Below are positions 43,936-53,204 of a DNA stretch of 64,000 nucleotides, in pieces. Within the stretch, counting starts at the first letter, position 1, and every line of letters starts with the position of its first letter. The stretch is taken from positions 62,001 to 126,000 of the forward strand of contig CAWFQE010000008.1 in assembly GCA_963817885.1 (NCBI GenBank), in the 5' to 3' direction. This stretch comes from CAVOHU01 sp963817885 (GTDB lineage Bacteria > Acidobacteriota > Vicinamibacteria > Vicinamibacterales > JAKQTR01). Under the pieces are notes generated by a model that saw only the letters and a program-made list of their open reading frames with translations, searched no databases and had not been told where the DNA came from. Both the position numbers and the translations under genes were made by a program.

Positions 43936-44044
43936 GCTATTTCGCTCGATCGCTTTGCAGACTGTTTGCAGAAACGCCCGCGGGCGTTTCCGTTGCCGGA
44001 ACGGGGCGGCGCACGCAAATCGTTGGTAGGGTTGGGCTTGAGTT

Positions 44045-44118
44045 TGGCTGGGAGACAGGGATTCGAACCCCGATATCCTGGTCCAGAGCCAGGTGTCCTA
44101 CCGTTGAACGATCTCCCA
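44045..44118 (-). tRNA. tRNA-Gln(CTG)
   Basis: A cloverleaf on the minus strand: acceptor TGGGAGA pairs with TCTCCCA, anticodon stem CCTGG/CCAGG with loop CTCTGGA (anticodon CTG), T-loop TTCGAAT, discriminator G, and encoded CCA (44047-44045). The 3' half is duplicated at 40414-40457. Confidence 0.95.
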
Positions 44119-44248
44119 GCACGGGCGGCCTTGCGGCGGGACGCAAACTCTGATTCTACAGTAATCGGCCCCGCGTCGGCCAGTCAGAAAGTCCGAGGAA
44201 CGCCGTCCGCCCTCCCGGTGCTAGCATGGCGCCGCGAGGAGGTGCCCG

Positions 44249-44614
44249 ATGCGCGAGATCGTCGCCGACCGGAAACTGGTCGCGTACTGTGGTCTCTACT
44301 GCGGCGCGTGCGGCTCATACCTCAAGGGCCGGTGCCCCGGCTGCCACGAGAACACCAAGGCGAGCTGGTGCAAGGTCCGATCGTGCTGCGCCGAGAACGG
44401 CTACGCCTCCTGCGCCAACTGCTCGGTGTACTCGGACCCGAACGAGTGCAAGCTGTTCAACAGCTTCATCTCGAGGGCGATTGGCCTGGTCCTGAATTCG
44501 AACCGGCAGGCCTGCGTGATGCAGATCCGAAGGGTGGGACTCGACGAGCACGCAGCGCTGATGACGAAGCGGAAGAGACAGACGATTCCTCGAAAAGAGA
44601 GGGCGGCGAAGTAG
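44249..44614 (+). CDS. DUF3795 cysteine-rich protein
   Basis: A 121-aa protein with the DUF3795 signature: VAYCGLYCGACGSYLKGRCP followed by GCHENTKASWCK, then RSCCAENGYASCANCSVY and NECKLFN. About thirteen cysteines suggest metal or Fe-S binding; the biochemical role is unknown. Start ATG 44249 has GGAGG upstream. It is convergent with gltX, only 10 bp apart. Confidence 0.88.
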   Translation: MREIVADRKLVAYCGLYCGACGSYLKGRCPGCHENTKASWCKVRSCCAENGYASCANCSVYSDPNECKLFNSFISRAIGLVLNSNRQACVMQIRRVGLDEHAALMTKRKRQTIPRKERAAK

Positions 44615-44624
44615 AAGCCCTGCC

Positions 44625-46374
44625 TCAAGCCTGTTTCGTGAGAAACCCGATGCACGCGTCGATGCGCGAGACGGTGCGGTCGCGCCCGAGCAGCGCGAGC
44701 ACGTCGAACAGGCTCGGGCTGACCGCCTGGCCTGTGACGGCCACCCGCGTCGGATGAATGAGCGCGCCCGCCTTGACCCCGCGCGTCTCAGCCAGCGCGC
44801 GCAGCGCGGCTTCGAGCGACGCAGGCTCGAACTCCGGCGCAGCCGCAAACATCGCGCGCAGCGCCTCGAGATGCTCGACGGTGCCCGGCGCGGCCAGGTG
44901 CTTCTTCACAGCCTCGGGATCGAACTCCACGGCATCGGCAAAATACGGCCGGCCCTTGTCGACAAAGTCAGTCAGGCGCTTGGCGCGAGGCTTGATGAGA
45001 TCGATCGCCCTGCGCAGCCAGTCGCGGCCCTCGCCCGCTTCCCCGCCCCATGAATCCCGCCACCACCCGGCCGCGCGCAACAACGGCTCGATGCGCCGCG
45101 CCAGCTCCTCGGCCGGCATCGCCAGGATGTGCTGCGCGCTGAACCAGTCGAGCTTCTCGGGATTGAAGACGGCGTTGCTGCTGCTGATGCCCTCGAGCGA
45201 GAACGCCCCGATGAGCTCGTCGCGCCCGAACAGCTCCTGGTTGGTGCCAGGCGACCACCCGAGCAGCGCGAGGAAGTTCACCATCGCCTCGGGCACGTAG
45301 CCCTGGCGCTGATACTCCATCACCGAGGTGGCCCCGTGGCGCTTGCTCAGCCGCCGCTTGTCGGGCCCGAGGATGAGTGGCACGTGCGCGAATTGCGGCA
45401 CCGGAACGCCGAACGCGCGGTAGAGCAGCACCTGCTTCGGGGTGTTCGAGATGTGGTCGTCGCCCCGCACGACGTGGGTGATGGCCATGTCGATGTCGTC
45501 GGCGACGACAGAGAGGTGATACGTGGGATGGCCATCGGAGCGGAGCGCGACGAAATCCTCGATGTTCGCGTTGTCGAACTCGATGTCGCCATGCACGAGG
45601 TCGTGGAAGGTCGTCGTGCCCTGGCGGCACCTTGAACCTGATCGCGCGCGGCACGCCGGCGTTCTCAAGCGTGGCAATCTCCTCGGGCGTCAGGCGCAGG
45701 CAGCGGCGATCGTAGGTCCACGTTTCGCCGCGAGGCGAGTCGCCTTCCTCCTCGTCGCCGTCGGGCCGCACGCCGGCCGTCACCCCGGGGTCTGAAGACC
45801 CCGGGCTACATCGGACGGACGACGCGTCCGGCGAGCGCGCAGGATTGGCCAGCCCCGGACTCCCGGGGACGTCTGAAGACCCCGGGCTACATCGGACTGA
45901 AGACCCCGGGCCGGGGGTAGCGTGCGAAGACGTCGATTCGGACGGCGCCGCGCTCCCAGGGACGGCAGACGACCCGCCGCGCGACGCGCCAGGTCCCTGG
46001 TGCGGCGCACCAGTTCCAGGCGTCTTCGCGCCGCCCTGCTCCGAGGTGCAGTAGCAGTAATACCCGTGCCCCTCGCGCACCAGGCGCTCGCCCATCTCGC
46101 GGTAGCGCTCGAGCCGCTGCGACTGGAAATACGGCCCGTGCGGCCCGCCCACGCGCGGCCCCTCGTCCCAGTCGAGCCCGAGCCAGGTCAGGCCCTCGAG
46201 GATGCCGTCCACCATCGCGGCCGAGGATCGCCCGACGTCGGTGTCCTCGATGCGCAGCACGAACACGCCGCCCGTGCGGCGCGCGTGCAGCCAGTTGAAC
46301 AGGGCCGTCCGGGCTCCGCCAACATGCAGGAAGCCGGTGGGTGACGGGGCGAAGCGAACTCGAGGTGGAAGCAT
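44625..46374 (-). CDS. gltX: glutamyl-tRNA synthetase with in-frame repeat insertion; frame break near 45640
   Basis: Class I synthetase charging tRNA-Glu. HIGH-type motif SPTGFLHVGGARTALF at residues 11-26, WTYDRRCLRL, and the KMSKS equivalent DKRRLSKRHGA. The C-terminal anticodon-binding helical domain ends at the stop 44625. Two oddities: residues about 114-215 are a low-complexity Gly/Ser/Pro insertion encoded by palindromic repeats, placed between the YYCYCT segment and WTYDRRC where other GluRS have a short linker; and the frame shifts by one base at about 45640 (FKVPPG to TTTFHDLVHGDIEF), probably an assembly indel. Confidence 0.92.
45784..45910. repeat. palindromic repeats inside gltX
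   Basis: Perfect 10-bp arms CCCGGGGTCT (45784-45793) and AGACCCCGGG (45796-45805) with a 2-nt loop. A 26-bp direct repeat beginning TCTGAAGACCCC occurs at 45791-45816 and 45872-45897, and a third partial copy of CTGAAGACCCCGGG ends at 45910. A related 18-bp palindrome lies in the type III PKS gene at 58863-58880. Confidence 0.8.
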
Positions 46375-46495
46375 CTGGAGGTACCAACCCGGAGCCCGGG
46401 CACGCAGGCGCCCCTCTGGCGCCCGTTGACGTGCCCGATCACGAGCATTGTACCCGAGACGACCGGACCGACCGGCGAGGGAGCCCTTCTGTTTC

Positions 46496-48382
46496 TCATC
46501 CTTTCTTCAGCGTCACGTGCAATGAACCGGCGAGGCCGGCCAATCGGTCGTACACCACGATCTTCAACTGACGCGGAACGGACTTCACCTGAAGCGACGT
46601 GTGGATTGGCAACCCGCTCTGCCGGTAGCTTGAGTACGCCTCGCTGCTGAAGCGAATGTCGGCCGTGTACCGTGTCTGTCCGACCAGCCGATTCGCCGCG
46701 TCAGCCGCACCAATCACAATCTCGAGCGAATTCGCCATCCTCCCGTCCAACGTCGAGAACACCATGCGCGCGGGGTCGACGATGAGGTCGAGATCGAGCG
46801 ATCCGCCGCTGCCCGTGCGCGTCAGTGTCCACGCCTTCAGCTTGATCGGGATATCGGTAATGTCCTTGTCATACAGGCCCGCGACACTGATGCGGCGCTC
46901 CACCTCGAACTCCGCCGGGTTGAACGGCGGCGGTCCTTCGTTGGCGAAGTAACCGTGCCGGAAGAGCACGGTCAGCCCCGGCCGCGTCACGCGCACCGCG
47001 ATCCGCCTGAAGCGGGCGTCAATCACCTGATTGGTCGGCCGGTAGCCGAGCAGGTAGCTGAACCTCGTGGCCTGATCGACCAGGTCCACGGCGGTCGAGG
47101 CGTACTCGGTCGACGAGGCCTGCCCGCCGGTCTCTGTCGCCATGTCGCGCAACGTATCGATGCGGTCCTGAAACGCGAAGGTGGGCGTCACGATTGGCCC
47201 CGGCGACATCATGCTCGCGGTGGCGGCCGCCCTCACATTATCCGGGATCGGCGCCGTCCTCACGCCGCCAGTGAAGATCGTGTCGATCACGACTCGGGCG
47301 TGGTTGGCGCGGCTGGCCAGCACGTCGGCCTGGCCGGGCACCAGACCGCGACTGGTCACGAAGACCAGGTGCTTCTCCCCTTCGAGCCGCCGCATGTAGT
47401 CGATGCCCGTCAACAGCAGCTCGATGTCCTGCCTGACTGCCGGCGAGCCGCCAGTCGTCGCGGCGAGACCGGCGTCGGCGGCGGGATTCTCAGGAGCCGG
47501 CGAGACGGGGTCACTCCCTTCTCTCTCGGCGCCAGCGGCCGCGAGGCGGCGGCTCGCCTGGAGCTCCAGCTCCATGCCCGCGCCCGGCGGAGCCTTGGAC
47601 GGCACGGCGGGTCCGACGCGCCGCGACGTCGCGGCGCCCGGCGCGCGAAAGATCTCCTCGATCCCGCGTTGGACGTGCTCGGGATAGTCTGAGGTGCCGA
47701 AGAGACCCGCCAGACCGGACTGGACGAAGTTCACTTGCTGCTCGATGCTGGCGGAGCCGCGCTTGACTTGCTCGAGCACGGCGGCAATCTGCTCGTGGTC
47801 GTTGGTAAAGTCGGTGGCCCGGTTCCACGCCATGACAGCGACCTGGTCCTGAGGCAGAAGACGGTTGCGAACCAGGTGAATGGCCCCGTCGTACCCTTTC
47901 GCCGCCGCCTGAAGGCGTCCGCGGCCGAACACGATCAGAAACACGCGTCCGGTCTGCGTCGCGGGCTCGCTCGGGGCTGAGGTTCGGAAGGCCGGCTTCG
48001 CATCGCGCGGAACCTCGAGGGGCTGGAAGCTGTGCGGCTGGAAGTAGCTGATGACCTGCCGGGCGTCGTCCTCGGAAACGATGAACTCGTCTTGCCGCAG
48101 ATCGGCGACTGGCTTGCCATTACGATCCAGCACACGGACGTCGACCGGCACCACGGTCACGCCGCTGCGGAAGATCGGAGGAGGTTGCGCTTCGCGAACC
48201 TGGGCGGCGGGTGAGGACTGTGCACGGATGCCCGTTTGAGCCGCCAGAATCGATGCGACGCCGAGCAGCACGGCCGGCACCGAGCCGGGCACACCACGGC
48301 GTGAAGAAGAGCGGGGGTGCGGCAGCGCGCGGGGAAACGCAATCGATGGCCCGACCGGGCGGGCGCCCTGCAGGTGGTTCAT
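46496..48382 (-). CDS. secreted VWFA-related domain protein
   Basis: A 628-aa exported protein. After a hydrophobic N-terminal segment (SVPAVLLGVASILAAQTG) the protein starts the conserved block VVPVDVRVLDRNGKPVADLR, typical of the VWFA-related acidobacterial proteins. A von Willebrand A-like fold follows (GRVFLIVFGRGRL in place of a clean DxSxS MIDAS), then FSYLLGYRPTN and a C-terminal beta domain (RFRRIAVRVTRPGLTVLFRHGY). Function unknown; probably protein-protein interaction in the envelope. Start ATG 48382. Confidence 0.88.
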   Translation of the reverse strand: MNHLQGARPVGPSIAFPRALPHPRSSSRRGVPGSVPAVLLGVASILAAQTGIRAQSSPAAQVREAQPPPIFRSGVTVVPVDVRVLDRNGKPVADLRQDEFIVSEDDARQVISYFQPHSFQPLEVPRDAKPAFRTSAPSEPATQTGRVFLIVFGRGRLQAAAKGYDGAIHLVRNRLLPQDQVAVMAWNRATDFTNDHEQIAAVLEQVKRGSASIEQQVNFVQSGLAGLFGTSDYPEHVQRGIEEIFRAPGAATSRRVGPAVPSKAPPGAGMELELQASRRLAAAGAEREGSDPVSPAPENPAADAGLAATTGGSPAVRQDIELLLTGIDYMRRLEGEKHLVFVTSRGLVPGQADVLASRANHARVVIDTIFTGGVRTAPIPDNVRAAATASMMSPGPIVTPTFAFQDRIDTLRDMATETGGQASSTEYASTAVDLVDQATRFSYLLGYRPTNQVIDARFRRIAVRVTRPGLTVLFRHGYFANEGPPPFNPAEFEVERRISVAGLYDKDITDIPIKLKAWTLTRTGSGGSLDLDLIVDPARMVFSTLDGRMANSLEIVIGAADAANRLVGQTRYTADIRFSSEAYSSYRQSGLPIHTSLQVKSVPRQLKIVVYDRLAGLAGSLHVTLKKG

Positions 48383-48483
48383 CCTGGGACTCCGACGGTA
48401 TGGTCCCGCTACATGACCACGGCACGACAACTGGTTTGGATCCGACGAACCCCTGGCAGGGTGGCAGCAGTATAGCCGAAGGT

Positions 48484-48577
48484 TGGCGGTGAGGCAGGGA
48501 TTCGAACCCTGGATACAGCTTTTAGGCCGTATAACGGTTTAGCAAACCGCCGCCTTCAGCCTCTCGGCCACCTCACC
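48484..48577 (-). tRNA. tRNA-Ser(GCT)
   Basis: Class II tRNA on the minus strand: acceptor GGTGAGG/CCTCACC, anticodon loop TTGCTAA (GCT), long variable arm, T-loop TTCGAAT, discriminator G, and encoded CCA at 48486-48484. Fragments of its 5' half recur at 48650-48662 and 50325-50338. Confidence 0.95.
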
Positions 48578-48668
48578 GCAGTCTGTAAGTGTACGTGAAA
48601 TCAACACTTGGCGGATCCACATTTTACATTGGCCGAGGCGACGGCTTTTCAAACCGCCGCCTCTCCGG

Positions 48669-50213
48669 TCAGCCGCCTTTTGAGCGCCTCCCGTTGCCGA
48701 GGCGGAGCTTGGCCTTGGCGGCGATGCGCGGTGCCGCGGAAGGCTTTCGACGGGCCGTTGCCACGGTCCCACGCCTTGCGGTGACAGGGGCGGTGCGGGA
48801 ACGGGCGGGCCGCAGCGACGGTTCACGACGCCGTCGACCGGTCAATGGAATGTCGCGCGTCTGTGGCGGCTCGCTCAGCATGGCAAAGGGCAGGCCGAAC
48901 ATCACGTCGTTGTCCACGACGGCCATACAGGGTACCTCGGTCGTCGCTGTTACAGGCACCACGGCTTCCAGGTAACTCTCGAACATCTTCCGGATCGCCA
49001 TCGCCTCGATCAGCATGTCGGTGTTGCTGGCGATGACCGGGGCCGTCGCTCTGATGGTGGCGAGCCGCGGCCTGAACCAATCCTGGTAGCGCGCGCCGTT
49101 GTACCTTGCGACATGGCCGATCAGGAACGTCCAGGCCCATTGCTGATACTTTGCGTTCGAGCGCAAATCGGGCGCCGTCAGGATCAGCAACGCTGACGAT
49201 TCGGCCGAGGACCGGCCCCTGCGCGCCAGCGCCACGGATTTTGTCGCGGTCAGCATGTCGGGTGTGACCGGCACCGAGGCCGCAAGCCATGTCGCGTCGG
49301 GATTCCTCCGACCGAAGAGGATGGGGACAAAGAACGGTGCGAGAGGGCGGCCGTCGAATGGCCGATCGTTGTGCCCCCCCAGCCATTCGATCATCGCATG
49401 CACGATCTGCCGCTGCGGCTCGTTCCATGCATCGCCGGTCGCGCGCTCGAAGTTAAATGCGAAGTCCGCCATCCGCGTCAACGTGTCGCCGAAATTGTGC
49501 TCGATCCTGGTGAATGTTCCGGTCCGCGTGAAAGCCGTCTCGAACTCGCTGGCCAGCGGACCCGGCATGGGTTTCGGAAGGCGGTCGTTCGGGCTGTCGA
49601 TGATGCCTCTGAGCGCGAAGGGCTCTTTCCTGTCGTCCAGAGCGGCCTCCAGGGCGGCACAGTCCTTCTCCAAGGCCTTGCGCAGTTCGCCAATCCGCCG
49701 GTCGAGCAGCGGCAGGATGTTCCTGCGGATGCGCGTGTCGATGATGGGCTTGAGCTTGCCCTCGGTCAGGGCCGTCATGAACACCGCGTGGCAATGGACG
49801 TGCGCCAGCTGCGCGATGCGCCACTCGTCCTCGAACAGTGCCAGCAGCGACGCGTAGAGCCTGCTCCAGTACTCGTCGGAGATCGCGAAGTGCCCATCCC
49901 GTCCCATCAGCAGCGCGGCGGTCTCCAGCGCGCTGTCGAGCACGTGATAGTGCTCCTGCAGCGCCTTGATGTCGATCTTGGTGCTGATCTTCTCGACCAC
50001 CTCGTCCAGCTTCTTCAGGATCTCGTCGCACTTGATGTTGATGGAGTTCACCTTCTCCTGGACGTCGCGGAGGATCTTCAACGCCTCATCGAGTTTCTTC
50101 TCGATGCGGTCATTCTCGAAGATCTTCATCAGCACACTGCCGGTGAAGCTGGCCAGTGTTGCCCAGGGGCCGGCGGCCTGACCGAATTGGATTAGACCGA
50201 GAGGGATAGGCAT
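48669..50213 (-). CDS. unknown helical / coiled-coil protein with basic tail
   Basis: A 514-aa protein. The N-terminus has a hydrophobic segment (IPLGLIQFGQAAGPWATLAS) followed by a long heptad coiled coil (LDEALKILRDVQEKVNSINI; LKKLDEVVEKISTKI). The helical middle contains LYASLLALFEDEWRIAQLAH. A mixed C-terminal domain ends in a Lys/Arg-rich tail of about 60 residues (TGRRRREPSLRPARSR; KAKLRLGNGRRSKGG). No known family. The N-terminal layout, a hydrophobic hairpin plus coiled coil, recalls alpha-helical pore-forming or effector proteins, but this is a shape argument only. It lies between tRNA-Ser and a tRNA-Ser fragment. Confidence 0.65.
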   Translation of the reverse strand: MPIPLGLIQFGQAAGPWATLASFTGSVLMKIFENDRIEKKLDEALKILRDVQEKVNSINIKCDEILKKLDEVVEKISTKIDIKALQEHYHVLDSALETAALLMGRDGHFAISDEYWSRLYASLLALFEDEWRIAQLAHVHCHAVFMTALTEGKLKPIIDTRIRRNILPLLDRRIGELRKALEKDCAALEAALDDRKEPFALRGIIDSPNDRLPKPMPGPLASEFETAFTRTGTFTRIEHNFGDTLTRMADFAFNFERATGDAWNEPQRQIVHAMIEWLGGHNDRPFDGRPLAPFFVPILFGRRNPDATWLAASVPVTPDMLTATKSVALARRGRSSAESSALLILTAPDLRSNAKYQQWAWTFLIGHVARYNGARYQDWFRPRLATIRATAPVIASNTDMLIEAMAIRKMFESYLEAVVPVTATTEVPCMAVVDNDVMFGLPFAMLSEPPQTRDIPLTGRRRREPSLRPARSRTAPVTARRGTVATARRKPSAAPRIAAKAKLRLGNGRRSKGG

Positions 50214-50324
50214 GGCGGTCGACTCCTGCGGCCGGTTTGAATGACTCGCCCAAGGCCGATAGGGATCATGCGCCAGGACGGCGCCGCTGAACGAGGCGCG
50301 ACGAGCCGCCGGTCGGCTCCAAGT

Positions 50325-50338
50325 TCGGCCACCTCACC
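50325..50338. repeat. tRNA-Ser 5'-end fragment
   Basis: TCGGCCACCTCACC is identical to the 5' end of tRNA-Ser at 48564-48577 and is followed by weakly similar flanking sequence. Together with 48650-48662 it brackets the coiled-coil gene. It is short, so possibly chance, but exact. Confidence 0.45.
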
Positions 50339-50489
50339 AGCAGACTATGCGCCGTTTTGGCGAGCCCGTCCTGCCGAAGGCAGACGGGCCCGCCCGGCCT
50401 GAACGAAAAACAGGTGCCAGAACCCGTCCTCGGGGCGGATCCAAGGCCGCTCCGCAGAAGGTCGTGAGACCCGCTCCAAGATACCCAAC

Positions 50490-51059
50490 TTACCGCTTCT
50501 TCGCGCCCTTCGCCTTCTTCGCGGCCTTCTTGACAGGCTTCTTCGCCGCCTTCGTCGCGGGCCTGGCGGCCTTCTTGGCGGCCTTCTTCGCGGGCTTGAC
50601 GGCCTTCTTAACGGCCTTCTTTGCCGCTTTCTTCACCGGCTTGGCAGCCTTCTTCGCGGGCTTGGCGGCTTTCTTGACCGGCTTCTTCGCGGCGGCCTTC
50701 TTCGCTGGTGCAGCCTTCTTCGCGGGCGCGGCCTTCTTCGCAGGCGCGGGCATCGGCGCGGGCGTCACGACAGGCGCGGCCTTCGGCATTGGCGCTGGAG
50801 CGGCGGGCGCAGCCTTCGGCATCGGCGCCGGAGCAGCAGGCGCGGCCTTCGGCATCGGCGCGGGAGCGACGGGCGCGGCCTTCGGCATCGGCGCGGGGGC
50901 GGCAGGCGCGGGCATGACCACGGGCGCTGGCTTGGGCTTCGGCGCCGGGGCGGGAACCGGTGCGGGCGCGGCAACGGCGGGTGCGGCAGGCACGACCTCG
51001 ACCTTCGGGCTGCTCGGTTCGCCCGCAGGTGTGGCGGGTTTCTCGGCATCGAATACCAT
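50490..51059 (-). CDS. histone H1-like Ala/Lys/Pro-rich protein
   Basis: A 189-aa low-complexity protein. The N-terminal half is Pro/Ala-rich, with tandem units of ten residues (APAPMPKAAP repeated about five times). The C-terminal half is Lys/Ala-rich (KKAAKPAKKAAKPVKKAAKK), the composition of histone H1-like nucleoid proteins. It probably binds DNA non-specifically. Start ATG 51059 has GGAGGAGTGG upstream. The repetitive DNA makes its length prone to slippage. Confidence 0.82.
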   Translation of the reverse strand: MVFDAEKPATPAGEPSSPKVEVVPAAPAVAAPAPVPAPAPKPKPAPVVMPAPAAPAPMPKAAPVAPAPMPKAAPAAPAPMPKAAPAAPAPMPKAAPVVTPAPMPAPAKKAAPAKKAAPAKKAAAKKPVKKAAKPAKKAAKPVKKAAKKAVKKAVKPAKKAAKKAARPATKAAKKPVKKAAKKAKGAKKR

Positions 51060-51564
51060 GAACCACTCCTCCCAGGTTATCGCCTGGAGCGACGGATCGC
51101 CGGCGCACCATCGATGCGCAGACAATCAGGTGCATCTGTCACGCGAGCCGGGTGAGGGCCGCGACGCTCCACCCCGGTCGATACCGCACGGGACCTGCTG
51201 CGGGCCGCCCGCAGACAGGCCTCGACAGGCGGCCTGCGACCATATGCCGCGCGTAATCCATCATCGCGAAGTATAGGAGTCGATCGCGCTTGCTGCAAGA
51301 GCAGATCACAGTGAAAACACGGGCTTGGGGCTTGGGGCTCAAGGCTTGGGGCCTGGCGCTTGGCGCCTGGCCTGGTTCGAGACGGGATCAGGCGGACCAC
51401 CCGCCACCTTCGGCGGACGGTCCGCACTTCCCAGAAGACCGGGTCGTCCGCACGGCCGGAAAACGGCCCTCGAACCGGCCTTCCATCGGCCTCCGATCCC
51501 GCCTGTTCATGTCCGGGCCTCCACGTTCGTTATAGCCGGGTGAGATGCACACCTGGAGGGTTAC
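51060..51564. other. 505-bp intergenic region with short G/C tandem tract
   Basis: No gene recognised. At 51322-51372 a degenerate tandem of GCTTGGGGCTTGGGGC-type units (7-9 bp) occurs. The region separates the divergent H1-like gene and the membrane-protein gene. Confidence 0.45.
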
Positions 51565-52044
51565 ATGGGTCCGGAAGAAGGTCTGGTTCCGCTGTTCGCC
51601 ATCGTCTCGCCGTTTCTGCTGACGGCCTGGATTTTCTACGTCATCTTCAGCAGCAGGCGGCGCTCCGAGCGGCTGAAGGCCACCACGGAGTTCCACAATC
51701 GGCTCTTCGACCGTCTGGGGTCGATGAAGGAATTCGGCGAGTTCATGGAAACCGACGGCGGCAGGCAGTTCATGAACTCGATCGCCGCCGAAAGCCCCGG
51801 GGCCAGCGGCACGCACATCGTCCGCAATGTCGAGAACGGCATCGTGCTGCTGACAATCGGCGCAGGCGTGCTCCTTTTGCGATGGTCCTACCGTGATATC
51901 GACGTGGGGTTTACCATCATCGGCACGATCCTGGCGGCGTGGGGGATCGGGCTGCTGCTCTCGTGCGTGGCGTCGTACAGCCTGTCGAAGACGCTCGGCC
52001 TGCTCAATGGCAAGGGCGCCGAGACCCGCGAGCTGCAGCGGTAG
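51565..52044 (+). CDS. small integral membrane protein
   Basis: A 159-aa protein with three or so TMs: LFAIVSPFLLTAWIFYVIF, GIVLLTIGAGVLLLRW, and FTIIGTILAAWGIGLLLSCV. Between the first two is a cytoplasmic helical loop (EFHNRLFDRLGSMKEFGEFM). No known family. It precedes an ECF sigma gene by 83 bp and may belong to its operon. Start ATG 51565 with TGGAGG upstream. Confidence 0.78.
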   Translation: MGPEEGLVPLFAIVSPFLLTAWIFYVIFSSRRRSERLKATTEFHNRLFDRLGSMKEFGEFMETDGGRQFMNSIAAESPGASGTHIVRNVENGIVLLTIGAGVLLLRWSYRDIDVGFTIIGTILAAWGIGLLLSCVASYSLSKTLGLLNGKGAETRELQR

Positions 52045-52127
52045 AAGGTCCGGGAAGGATCCCCGGCGCGGACGGCACGGGCACCGTTCCGCTCCAGGCA
52101 GATTGGGATCCCGACGCGGATGCACTT

Positions 52128-52691
52128 ATGAACGCCGCAGTCGCAGAGGTCGCACGGGTGGGTGAACGAGCCACGGTGAGCGGGCACCCGGAACTGCTGG
52201 GTGAAAGCGAGTTCCAGGATCTGTACCGGCACCACGGGCGGGCCCTGTGGGCGTACCTCTTTCGGCTGACAGGGCTGGCCGCCGACGCGGATGACCTCGT
52301 CCAGGAAACGTTCTGCCGTTTGCTGGCGACGCGCCTGGCCACTCGCGACCCCGCCCAGATCAGGGCGTACCTGTTCCGGATCGCGAGCAACCAGGCCATT
52401 GATCACTGGCGTCGCCGGGAACGCGAGCAGCGGCGCGATCGCGCGGCGGTCTCCGACGAGCCCCAGCCCGATCACGGCGACCGAGTCCTGAGGCGCCGCG
52501 ATATGGCGCGCACGTTCCAGTTGCTGAAACCGCAGGAGCGCATCCTGTTGTGGCTGGCTCACGTGGAGACATTCGAGCACCGCGAAATCGCCGAAACGCT
52601 CGGCCTCAAGGCCTCCAGCGTCCCGGTGCTGCTCGTTCGGGCCCGAAAGAAGCTTGCGGGGCTGCTGACCTCGCGCGGCCTTGCGGGTTGA
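52128..52691 (+). CDS. ECF-type RNA polymerase sigma factor
   Basis: A 187-aa protein. Region 2: LYRHHGRALWAYLFRLTG, ADDLVQETFCRLL, and YLFRIASNQAIDHWRRRER. Region 4: LLKPQERILLWLAHVETFEH, REIAETLGLKASSVPVLLVR. Start ATG 52128; upstream in-frame sequence shows no sigma similarity. It is followed 10 bp later by its anti-sigma gene. The promoter targets are unknown. Confidence 0.92.
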   Translation: MNAAVAEVARVGERATVSGHPELLGESEFQDLYRHHGRALWAYLFRLTGLAADADDLVQETFCRLLATRLATRDPAQIRAYLFRIASNQAIDHWRRREREQRRDRAAVSDEPQPDHGDRVLRRRDMARTFQLLKPQERILLWLAHVETFEHREIAETLGLKASSVPVLLVRARKKLAGLLTSRGLAG

Positions 52692-52701
52692 TGGGAGAAC
52701 G

Positions 52702-53190
52702 ATGATGCGCGCGATGACTTGCGAACAGGAATCGCGAATCCTGAGGGCGCTCGCCTCGGGGCGGGCGGTGGACCCGGATGTCCAGGCTCACCTCGACGCG
52801 TGCGAGGTGTGCCGCGAGGCGGCCGCTGTCTCGCGAATCATGCAGGACATGGCGATCACCACCGGCGAGACGAGACCGCTTCCCGATCCCGCGCTCCTCT
52901 GGTGGAAGGCCCAGTTGCTTCGACGCTGGGAAGCCGAACGTCATGTGGCGGCGCCCATTGAACGGATGCACCGCGTCGAGCTTCTGGCGGGGATCGTTGG
53001 CCTGGTTCTCGTGGTGGTCTGGCAGTGGGCCGATCTGCGCCGCGCGTTCGGCGCGCTCAGTCCGAGCAACCTGAGCGCCTGGACCACGACTGCCGGCACC
53101 GCGCATTACCTGCCGGCGGCGCTGCTCGGAACTGTCCTGCTGGCGATCTTCGCCCTGGCCGGCCTGCACAGGAAGATATTGGAGAGCTAG
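52702..53190 (+). CDS. zinc-finger anti-sigma factor, membrane
   Basis: A 162-aa protein. N-terminal zf-HC2 motif AHLDACEVCREAA (HxxxCxxC). Two hydrophobic helices follow (ELLAGIVGLVLVVVWQW; YLPAALLGTVLLAIFALAG). Start ATG 52702 with GGGAG upstream. It is the partner of the adjacent ECF sigma factor by position and domain type. Confidence 0.85.
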   Translation: MMRAMTCEQESRILRALASGRAVDPDVQAHLDACEVCREAAAVSRIMQDMAITTGETRPLPDPALLWWKAQLLRRWEAERHVAAPIERMHRVELLAGIVGLVLVVVWQWADLRRAFGALSPSNLSAWTTTAGTAHYLPAALLGTVLLAIFALAGLHRKILES

Positions 53191-53204
53191 AGTAACATGA
53201 CGCC

